The notes under the pieces are model-generated. The model was not told where the DNA came from, did no database searches, and saw nothing but the letters and a program-made list of their open reading frames with translations. DNA of 5,638 nt from Actinomycetes bacterium (lineage in GTDB: Bacteria > Actinomycetota > Actinomycetes > Actinomycetales > Cellulomonadaceae), in assembly GCA_023438885.1 (NCBI GenBank), contig JAEXPS010000144.1, positions 1 through 5,638 of the forward strand, given 5' to 3'. How positions within the stretch are numbered: position 1 is the first letter of the stretch; every line of letters begins with the position of its first letter. This document shows positions 1 to 3,915 of this stretch, one piece after another. The position numbers and the translations under genes are program-made.

Positions 1-1
1 G

Positions 2-313
2 GTGGCGGCCGGGGCGGCGGTGGCGGCCGCGCTCCAGGGGCGGTTCCACGACTACGGCCGCGGCTTGTTCACCCACCAGGAGCGGCTCGAGCGCGAGGAC
101 CTGCTCGACGACGCCGACGCCCTGGGCCTGGACCTCGACCGGTTCGCCGCCGACCTCGACGACGCCGAGGTGGCCCGCCGCGTCCAGGACGACGCCGACG
201 ACGCGGACCTGATGGACCTGCTGTCCACCCCGACGTTCTTCGTCAACGGCCGCCGGCACATCGGGCCGTACGACGTGGAGAGCCTCCTGACCGCACTGCG
301 CCGCGCTACATGA
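2..313 (+). CDS. DsbA/thioredoxin-fold protein, C-terminal part (5' end outside window)
   Basis: About 103 C-terminal residues are present and the reading frame is open to the left edge, so the protein is incomplete. What is seen: a helical segment rich in acidic residues, then S-T-P-T-F-F-V-N-G-R-R followed by G-P-Y-D. This is the cis-proline loop and last strand/helix of DsbA-type (Thioredoxin_4) domains, where the Pro faces the CxxC active site. The CxxC itself lies upstream of the window. Known of the family: such domains occur as free thiol-disulfide oxidoreductases and, in actinobacteria, fused to the C-terminus of NhaA-type Na+/H+ antiporters; the 'LQGRFHDY...L..HQ..L' stretch fits either, and I cannot decide. 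The first codon shown is GTG but it is unlikely to be the true start. The stop overlaps the 3' end of the converging lipoprotein gene by 8 bp. Confidence 0.8.
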   Translation: MAAGAAVAAALQGRFHDYGRGLFTHQERLEREDLLDDADALGLDLDRFAADLDDAEVARRVQDDADDADLMDLLSTPTFFVNGRRHIGPYDVESLLTALRRAT

Positions 314-833
314 TCGGCTCGCCCGCCGGGCTCAGCACCCACCAGATGCCGTCGATGGCCTGACCCCGGGTCTGGCCCGCGGCCGAGTCGCCCACGTAGT
401 AGTACAGGGGCCAGCCGTTCAGGGTCAGCTGGGGCTGCCCGTCGGTGCCGGTGATGCTGCCGATTTCGCCGGTGACGCCGTTGCCGGTCGCCATGTCGCC
501 GTGCACCGGCGGCCAGCTCGCGAGGCACTGGGCGTTGCACGCGGACTCGTCGCCGCCCTGGGTGTCCGGGCTGTACTGGTAGACCGTCATCCCCTTGTCG
601 TCAACGACGATGGTGCCCAGGTCGGTCTCGGCCGTCGCCAGGGACGTCACCATCTCGCCGACCGCTGCCCCCATCTGCTGGCTCGGCTCCTGGCCGTAGG
701 CCCCCTGGGTCGGCGCCTGCGTCGCGCCACCCCCACCGCCGTAGCTGCTGCCGCTGCCGCCGCCCGAGCACGCCGCCAGCAGCGCGACCGCGCCCGCGAG
801 CAGCCCGAACCGCAGCGATCGAATCTTCGTCAT
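306..833 (-). CDS. Lipoprotein with secreted-repeat (Lipoprotein_15-like) domain, probable SigL target
   Basis: 175 aa. The N-terminus has basic residues (K3, R5, R8), a hydrophobic stretch at 10-21 and a lipobox L19-A20-A21-C22, so it should be lipidated at Cys22 and anchored on the outer face of the membrane. A Gly/Ser/Gln-rich linker (23-60) follows. The domain contains two related units: L-G-T-I-V-V-D-D-K-G-M-T-V-Y near 72-85 with C99-x3-C103 and W-P-P at 107-109, then I-G-S-I-T near 124-128 with N-G-W-P-L-Y-Y at 139-145, G-D near 148 and G-I-W-W-V at 162-166. This pattern is the 'secreted repeat of unknown function' family (PF03640); its biochemical role is not established. The ATG at 833 was chosen because GGAGG (840-844) sits 6 nt upstream; the longer in-frame GTG at 887 falls inside the promoter's -35 element. 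It follows the anti-sigma gene by 76 bp and has its own SigL-like promoter. Confidence 0.9.
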   Translation of the reverse strand: MTKIRSLRFGLLAGAVALLAACSGGGSGSSYGGGGGATQAPTQGAYGQEPSQQMGAAVGEMVTSLATAETDLGTIVVDDKGMTVYQYSPDTQGGDESACNAQCLASWPPVHGDMATGNGVTGEIGSITGTDGQPQLTLNGWPLYYYVGDSAAGQTRGQAIDGIWWVLSPAGEPIM

Positions 834-839
834 CTCGGT

Positions 840-844
840 CCTCC
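840..844 (-). promoter_or_regulatory. Ribosome binding site that fixes the lipoprotein start
   Basis: Read on the minus strand this is GGAGG, 6 nt before the ATG at 833. It is the only good Shine-Dalgarno sequence near the gene and supports the 833 start over the GTG at 887. Confidence 0.8.
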
Positions 845-857
845 GTCCGTCTCCCGG

Positions 858-886
858 TACACGAGGTGGGGCCCCTCGGCGGTTCA
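858..886 (-). promoter_or_regulatory. SigL-type ECF promoter of the lipoprotein gene
   Basis: On the minus strand: -35 TGAACC (881-886), a 17-nt spacer (864-880) and -10 CGTGTA (858-863). This matches the M. tuberculosis SigL consensus as I recall it (TGAACC, 16-18 nt, CGTgtc). The predicted transcription start is near 851, giving a leader of about 18 nt that includes the GGAGG. The element begins 24 nt downstream of the anti-sigma stop, so the lipoprotein can be expressed both by read-through and from its own promoter. It shares architecture and spacer length with the promoter in front of the sigma gene itself. Functional assignment is inference from motif and context. Confidence 0.75.
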
Positions 887-909
887 CTCAGTCCGGCGAG
901 CGGCTTTGC

Positions 910-1602
910 TCAAGCGGTGCCCGGCTGTCCCACCAGCAGCGTCGCACCCTCGGCGGTGCGCACCTCGATCGTCGCGATGCGCTCGGCGGGCACCGCCGTG
1001 GCGGCCTCGAGCCGCACGTGGTCGCCGGGCGCCGCGGTCCACGTCGACACCTGGCTCTCCTCGCCGGCTGCGTCGGTCACCACCAGCGCGAACTCCCCCA
1101 CACCGTCGGAGTACTGCCGGTCGGCGACGTACTCGCACTCCATGACCAGCCGGGTGCCCCAGTCGGCGGGCGTCAGCTCGACGCTCGCCTGCAGCCCAGT
1201 AGGCGCGGCCGCCGCGAGCGCCACGGTCTGTCCCGGCGCCTCCGGGGCCGTCCGCAGCGCCAGGGGCACGACGATCGCGGCAACCACCGCCGCGGCCATC
1301 ACCACCCCGACGGCGATGCGCTGCCGGAGCCGTCGCCGCGCCAGTCGTCGTGCCATCAGCTCCACAAGATCCGCGCGTGGCCCGCCGTCGCTCGCTGTCC
1401 CTTCGTCGTCCAGCTCCTGGTCCGGGGCCGGCAGCGGTGCCCGGGCGAGCAGTCCGGGCAGCGGGGCGAGCTCCGCGACGGCCGCCCGGCACACCTCGCA
1501 CTGCGCGAGGTGGTCCTCGTAGGCGCGCCGGTCGGCGACGCTCAGGGCGCCCATCACGTAAGCGCCGTCCCACTGTGCGAAGGCCGTGTGGTCGGGGCTC
1601 AT
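910..1602 (-). CDS. rslA: Zinc-finger membrane anti-sigma factor, RslA-like
   Basis: 230 aa. The cytoplasmic N-terminus (W-D-G-A-Y-V-M-G-A-L-S at 11-21) leads into H31-x3-C35-x2-C38, the zinc-binding signature of ZAS anti-sigma factors. A linker (about 40-90) ends in an Arg-rich stretch (85-95, stop-transfer side), then one membrane helix at 96-116. The extracytoplasmic domain (117-230) carries E-L-T-P-A-D-W-G-T, a lone Cys156 and S-T-W-T-A-A-P-G, the pattern of the RskA/RslA C-terminal domain. Order and motifs resemble M. tuberculosis RslA, which holds SigL at the membrane and is reported to release it when the zinc cysteines are oxidised. The ATG at 1602 overlaps the sigma stop as ATGA, indicating translational coupling and matched stoichiometry; a G-rich stretch at the end of the sigma gene could serve as ribosome binding site. 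SigK-RskA is the nearest alternative pair, but RskA-type proteins are less cysteine-dependent. Confidence 0.9.
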   Translation of the reverse strand: MSPDHTAFAQWDGAYVMGALSVADRRAYEDHLAQCEVCRAAVAELAPLPGLLARAPLPAPDQELDDEGTASDGGPRADLVELMARRLARRRLRQRIAVGVVMAAAVVAAIVVPLALRTAPEAPGQTVALAAAAPTGLQASVELTPADWGTRLVMECEYVADRQYSDGVGEFALVVTDAAGEESQVSTWTAAPGDHVRLEAATAVPAERIATIEVRTAEGATLLVGQPGTA

Positions 1603-2096
1603 CGCGTCACCCCCCGCTCCTGGAGCGCGAGCCGCAGCGCGCGCAGCCCGTAGTGCAGCCGCGACTTGACCGTCCCCTCGGGGATGCCGAGCCGCACGGA
1701 CAGGTCGGCCGTGGTGCCGCCGCCGTAGTACGCACCGGCGATCACCGCGCGGTGCTCAGCCGTCAGGCTCGCCAGCGCCTCGCCGACGAGGATCGCGTCG
1801 AAGATCTCGTCGGTCCGGTCACCGACGGCCAGCTCCGGAGGCTCCGCCGTGCCCGCCTCGTGGCGCCGCCGGGCGCTGCGTGCGTCGTCGATCACGAGGT
1901 TGCGAGCCACCGTGAACAGCCACGACCGCACCGACGCCGGGTCCTGCGCCATGATCCGTGGGCTGCGCCAGGCACGCAGCAGCGTCTCCTGCACCACGTC
2001 GTCGGCCAGCGCCGGGTCGCCCGTCAGGTGCACCACGTACCGCCACACCGCGTGCGCGTGCTCGTCGTGCAACCGCTGGAGTGCGTCGGCGCCCAT
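1599..2096 (-). CDS. sigL: ECF RNA polymerase sigma factor, SigL-like
   Basis: 165 aa, typical for a two-domain ECF factor. Sigma region 2 spans about 5-75: L-H-D-E-H at 9-13, D-D-V-V-Q-E-T-L-L-R-A-W at 32-43, W-L-F-T-V-A-R-N at 59-66 and I-D-D-A-R-S at 69-74. Region 4 spans about 105-158: L-T-A-E-H-R-A-V-I, then the helix-turn-helix G-I-P-E-G-T-V-K-S-R-L at 137-147 and the C-terminal ...L-Q-E-R-G-V-T-R. These segments and the C-terminus closely resemble M. tuberculosis SigL. It directs RNA polymerase to TGAAC/CGT promoters and is inhibited by the anti-sigma factor encoded immediately downstream (ATGA overlap). Start choice: ATG at 2096. An in-frame GTG at 2102 would add two residues; an in-frame TGA at 2130-2132 rules out anything longer. 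Neither start has a Shine-Dalgarno sequence, and the promoter at 2104-2132 puts the transcript start at or next to the ATG, so a leaderless mRNA is likely. Confidence 0.92.
   Translation of the reverse strand: MGADALQRLHDEHAHAVWRYVVHLTGDPALADDVVQETLLRAWRSPRIMAQDPASVRSWLFTVARNLVIDDARSARRRHEAGTAEPPELAVGDRTDEIFDAILVGEALASLTAEHRAVIAGAYYGGGTTADLSVRLGIPEGTVKSRLHYGLRALRLALQERGVTR
2051..2073. repeat. 23-bp near-repeat, copy 1 (5' end of sigma gene)
   Basis: Encodes the L-H-D-E-H-A-H-A part of the sigma factor on the minus strand. Matches 2979-3001 at 22 of 23 positions, same orientation (T2068 versus C2996). Confidence 0.55.
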
Positions 2097-2103
2097 GCCC
2101 ACT

Positions 2104-2132
2104 ACAACGAGGCCGGCGCCCCGGCGAGTTCA
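2104..2132 (-). promoter_or_regulatory. Autoregulatory SigL-type promoter of the sigma/anti-sigma operon
   Basis: On the minus strand: -35 TGAACT (2127-2132), 17-nt spacer (2110-2126), -10 CGTTGT (2104-2109). Spacer length and core bases (TGAAC, CGT) are the same as in the lipoprotein promoter at 858-886. Counting 7 nt from the -10 places the start of transcription at about 2096-2098, i.e. on the sigma ATG. Autoregulation is known for many ECF factors including M. tuberculosis SigL; here it is inferred from the motif. Confidence 0.7.
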
Positions 2133-2153
2133 TCGCACCTGGGCGCCGGCCTC
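2109..2153 (-). terminator. 13-bp perfect inverted repeat, possible terminator overlapping the sigma promoter
   Basis: Arms 2109-2121 and 2141-2153 are perfectly complementary over 13 bp, mostly G/C, with a 19-nt loop (2122-2140). It lies 26 nt beyond the stop of the 2179-2685 lipoprotein gene, where a terminator for that transcript would be expected. No good U-tract follows (GTTGTAG), as is common for actinobacterial hairpins. The loop holds the sigma gene's -35 element and the second arm is its promoter spacer, so it could instead, or also, be an operator or a cruciform-forming element. Confidence 0.55.
2117..2136. repeat. 20-bp near-repeat, copy 1 (sigma promoter -35 region)
   Basis: Matches 3256-3275 at 19 of 20 positions in the same orientation; the one difference is G at 2126 versus A at 3265. 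This copy contains the sigma gene's -35 TGAACT (minus strand). The second copy lacks a matching -10. Confidence 0.6.
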
Positions 2154-2178
2154 CTCGGTCAGCGACCTGCGCGAGCGG

Positions 2179-2685
2179 TCAGCCCGCCAGGTCGATGTGG
2201 AATCCGGCCTCACCCCACGTGGCATCGAGCTCGCCCTGAGCTGGCAGATCGAGCGCATCGCAGCCCGTCACCCGACCGCCGATGGCACCAGGCCAGTAGC
2301 AGATGGCGTACTCCCCGGCCGGAGCGGTCACCCGGAACTCCCCTTCGCTGTCGATCGGGACAGCCTCGCCACCAAGCACGGAGACGTCATCCTGGCTGAG
2401 AACCGCCACGATGACCGCCCAGCCCCGGGGATCGACCACCTGCTCCGCGCCGGTCAGCTCCCAGAAGGCGCCATGCATCTTCTCGATCGGGATGACCGCT
2501 AGTCCGCCGCGTCCGAGCGCAGGGTCGCCCGGCTGAGCTTCCACGTCGGAACCTCCGGACATCTGTCCGGTCAGTCCGCCAGATCCGTGCGGGCCTGATG
2601 GCCGCGCCACGCACGCCGTCGCGAGCGCAGTCGCGAGCACCAGCGCGGTACCGACGCTGATGCTGCGACGCGAGCAGCCGTTCAT
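2179..2685 (-). CDS. Putative lipoprotein of unknown function
   Basis: 168 aa. N-terminus M-N-G-C-S-R-R, a hydrophobic stretch at 8-24 and Cys25 preceded by A-T-A: a lipoprotein-like signal with a non-canonical Ala at -3, so plain secretion is possible. A Gly/Ser-rich linker (about 27-60) precedes a predicted beta-rich domain. Its segment G-E-F-R-V-T-A-P-A-G-E-Y-A-I-C-Y-W resembles the strand pattern of carboxypeptidase-regulatory/transthyretin-like beta-sandwiches; this is inference only. Two mature-domain cysteines (C-Y-W... and ...T-G-C-D) could pair in a disulfide. The ATG at 2685 was chosen because it overlaps the stop of the upstream 39-residue ORF as ATGA and has no Shine-Dalgarno of its own, which implies translational coupling. 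Codon use is more relaxed than in neighbours (GGA, CTA, TCA, TCT, CCT occur). I do not recognise a named family. Confidence 0.72.
   Translation of the reverse strand: MNGCSRRSISVGTALVLATALATACVARPSGPHGSGGLTGQMSGGSDVEAQPGDPALGRGGLAVIPIEKMHGAFWELTGAEQVVDPRGWAVIVAVLSQDDVSVLGGEAVPIDSEGEFRVTAPAGEYAICYWPGAIGGRVTGCDALDLPAQGELDATWGEAGFHIDLAG
2555..2570. repeat. 16-bp dyad (7-bp arms, 2-nt centre) inside the lipoprotein gene
   Basis: CCGGACA, TC, TGTCCGG: perfect 7-bp arms around a two-base centre. It falls in the linker-coding part of the 2179-2685 gene just after the signal peptide. The compact symmetry is like a dimeric regulator site or a tight hairpin, but its position inside a coding region makes either role uncertain. 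Confidence 0.4.
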
Positions 2686-2801
2686 CGGAAGGCGAGGTCG
2701 AACTCGTGCACCGAGCGATCGTCGAGGACGATACGGAATGTCTGAACTCGGCCGGCCCACTCCTTCGGCGTCGAGGCGTTGACGTGGGTCAGAGCACGCA
2801 T
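2682..2801 (-). CDS. Small ORF, 39 aa, translationally coupled to the downstream lipoprotein
   Basis: The ORF from ATG 2801 encodes 39 residues ending ...T-F-R-I-V-L-D-D-R-S-V-H-E-F-D-L-A-F-R, which looks like real beta-strand protein sequence. A purine-rich AGGGGG lies 6 nt before the ATG. The frame is open further upstream to a GTG at 2957, but that extension is low-complexity (P-S-A-G-G-G-G-T-P) and unlike coding sequence. The stop overlaps the ATG of the lipoprotein gene (ATGA). It may be a genuine small protein, a leader peptide that sets lipoprotein translation, or the remnant C-terminus of a decayed gene. I do not recognise the family. Confidence 0.5.
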   Translation of the reverse strand: MRALTHVNASTPKEWAGRVQTFRIVLDDRSVHEFDLAFR

Positions 2802-3102
2802 CCCATACCCCCTGTTTGGCGTGCCGCCACCCCCGGCCGACGGTGCGATGCCGGGGCGAACCGCGAAGTTAGTCCGAACCGGCATCTGCCCGCTGGCTGT
2901 CCATCGACAGTTCACTCGGATGGGTGAAGCACGCTCGCGATCCTCGGTGTCGGGCACAGTGGGCTCGTGTGTCGGCGACGTGCGCGTGCTCGTCGCGCAA
3001 CTGCACGAACACCGCCGGTCGTCGGCTCACAGGCCCAGTCCGAGGACCGGCGCTAGTGGCAAGGTGACGTGGACGACCAACAACTAGAAGCCGGGAGGTG
3101 TC
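2802..3102. other. Divergent intergenic region between two small genes
   Basis: About 300 bp without a convincing gene; the ORFs that cross it in several frames give low-complexity or compositionally odd protein. It separates the minus-strand small ORF/lipoprotein pair from the plus-strand 33-residue membrane gene, so it should hold both promoters. I could not find a good -35/-10 pair for either. It contains an inverted repeat at 2831-2837/2850-2856 (CCCCGGC/GCCGGGG), a 14-bp hairpin at 2897-2910 (CTGTC-catc-GACAG), a TGAAC core on the minus strand (2912-2916) without a matching -10, and a 23-bp near-copy of the sigma gene's 5' end (2979-3001). Confidence 0.5.
2979..3001. repeat. 23-bp near-repeat, copy 2 (non-coding)
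   Basis: Near-copy of the sigma gene's 5' coding region in the divergent intergenic region. In the equivalent minus-strand frame it reads Q-L-R-D-E-H-A-H-V, but the similarity does not extend beyond the 23 bp. Confidence 0.55.
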
Positions 3103-3204
3103 ATGCGGGCTGTTGCGACTATCGGAGTCGGCGCCACTGCACTGGTCGTTGCGCTGATCGTGGCTGGCGTTATCTGGTGGAGCCGCCGTCGCGCGAACCA
3201 GTAG
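3103..3204 (+). CDS. Small single-pass membrane protein, 33 aa
   Basis: The ORF starts at ATG 3103 behind a strong Shine-Dalgarno (GGGAGGTG, with GGAGG ending 4 nt before the ATG) and stops with TAG at 3202. The product is M-R-A-V-A-T-I-G-V-G then a continuous hydrophobic stretch to I-W-W (about 4-26), ending in S-R-R-R-A-N-Q. That is one transmembrane helix with an aromatic interfacial belt and a positively charged tail, predicted N-out/C-in by the positive-inside rule. Codon use includes GTT, ACT, GCT and GGA, unlike the strongly GC3-biased flanking genes. Short proteins of this design often sit in the membrane as modulators or subunits, but nothing identifies a partner here. No promoter was recognised upstream. 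Confidence 0.65.
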   Translation: MRAVATIGVGATALVVALIVAGVIWWSRRRANQ

Positions 3205-3255
3205 GCCGCTAGGCGCGTGAGGGCAGTCCCATCACATCGCGGTCACTCGTCGCCT

Positions 3256-3275
3256 CGCCCCGGCAAGTTCATCGC
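3256..3275. repeat. 20-bp near-repeat, copy 2
   Basis: Direct repeat of 2117-2136 (19/20). It lies just upstream of the 3298-3912 gene. On the minus strand it carries TGAACT, but at 17 nt the -10 position reads GAGTGA, so it is not a working copy of the promoter. It is also flanked by a short CCGGC/GCCGG symmetry. Confidence 0.6.
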
Positions 3276-3297
3276 CGGCGCGGCAGACTCCTTGCCC

Positions 3298-3912
3298 ATG
3301 AGTGAGTTCGTGGTGATGTCGGACACCGACTGGGCCCGCGCCCACCAGGTGCCGGACAACGAGGTGCCAGGAGTCGCGGCGTCTTCGCAGGTCATGACGG
3401 CCACGGGCGATGCCGCGGTGGTGCTCGGCGAGGTGGAGGTGTATTCGACCGGCGTGCGGTTCACGGTGGCGACGCTGCTCCGCCGCGCCGACGTCGCATG
3501 GGACCCGGCCACGGAGTGGGACCGGTTCGAGGACCTGCTCCTCGGGGTCGAGCTGCCTGACGGTCGACGGATCGTGGGCGAGTCGCGCCACGGCGGCTTC
3601 AAGGCCGGCGACGACCGCTACGCCTTGGTGCAGCAGGGTGGCAGCGGCGGCGGCCGACGTGCCGACCACCGCTGGCTGCTCACTCCGCTGCCGCCGCCCG
3701 GCGACCTCGTCGTGCTCGTCGCCCATCCCACGGCGGGCCTGGAGGAGGCGCGCGTCGTGGTGCCCGCGGCCGCGATGGCCGCCGCACGCGAGGCGGTCGT
3801 CACGCTGTGGCCGTGGGAGCCCGACGCGGAGCTAGCAGGGTGGGCGCCGCGCCAGCGGCCGGTGCCCGAAGGCGGGTGGTTCGCGCAGGCGCTCGGCGAA
3901 CCACCCGCCTAG
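3298..3912 (+). CDS. Conserved actinobacterial protein of unknown function
   Basis: 204 aa, no signal peptide or membrane helix, so probably cytoplasmic. Visible landmarks: L-G-E-V-E-V-Y-S-T-G-V-R-F-T-V at 43-57, G-V-E-L-P-D-G-R-R at 83-91, a Gly-rich turn G-G-S-G-G-G-R-R-A-D at 114-123 followed by R-W-L-L-T-P-L-P-P-P-G-D-L at 125-137, and L-W-P-W near 170-173. I recognise this from uncharacterised actinobacterial proteins with a G-rich turn, a W/PLPPPG strand and an LWP motif; no function is known to me. Start: ATG 3298 is chosen over an upstream GTG at 3217 (low-complexity extension) and over ATG 3316; none has a clear Shine-Dalgarno. The last 14 codons double as a 15-bp hairpin. It converges with the aldo/keto reductase gene with only 3 nt between the stops. 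Confidence 0.75.
   Translation: MSEFVVMSDTDWARAHQVPDNEVPGVAASSQVMTATGDAAVVLGEVEVYSTGVRFTVATLLRRADVAWDPATEWDRFEDLLLGVELPDGRRIVGESRHGGFKAGDDRYALVQQGGSGGGRRADHRWLLTPLPPPGDLVVLVAHPTAGLEEARVVVPAAAMAAAREAVVTLWPWEPDAELAGWAPRQRPVPEGGWFAQALGEPPA
3870..3910. terminator. 15-bp perfect hairpin at the convergent gene junction
   Basis: Arms 3870-3884 and 3896-3910 are perfectly complementary (15 bp, GC-rich), with an 11-nt loop. The hairpin occupies the last codons of the + strand gene and reaches the first base of its TAG; the minus-strand reductase gene ends 6 bp further on. The symmetry lets it act in both directions. No U-tract follows on either strand, so it would be a U-less actinobacterial hairpin terminator or mRNA 3'-end stabiliser. 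Confidence 0.65.
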
Positions 3913-3915
3913 GCC

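Noticed and set aside
318..333. Terminator hairpin between the first two convergent genes (GCCCG-C-CGGGC)
   Set aside because: A one-base centre cannot form a hairpin loop, and opening the loop leaves too few pairs.
834..887. N-terminal extension of the secreted-repeat lipoprotein to GTG 887
   Set aside because: It would place the start inside the -35 box and put 18 non-signal residues before a standard lipoprotein signal peptide; the 833 ATG has GGAGG at 6 nt.
1350..2399. 349-residue + strand ORF opposite the sigma and anti-sigma genes
   Set aside because: Arg/Pro/Ala-rich shadow of GC3-biased genes on the other strand; it crosses two well-supported genes and a promoter.
2686..2760. Longer start for the second lipoprotein at 2760
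   Set aside because: It would add an Arg-rich 25-residue stretch before the signal peptide and overlap the 39-residue ORF extensively; the ATGA junction at 2685 is the better start.
2890..2917. SigL-type promoter for the 39-residue ORF/lipoprotein pair (TGAACT core on the minus strand)
   Set aside because: The -10 position reads GGGCAG instead of a CGT core, so it fails the pattern set by the two good promoters.
2779..3087. 102-residue + strand ORF across the divergent intergenic region
   Set aside because: Low-complexity, Arg/Pro/Ser-rich translation, no ribosome binding site, and it overlaps the small minus-strand ORF; no family resemblance.
3240..3274. A third SigL-type promoter on the minus strand at the second TGAACT copy
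   Set aside because: No CGT lies at 16-18 nt (it reads CGAGTG or GAGTGA), and no minus-strand gene starts just downstream.
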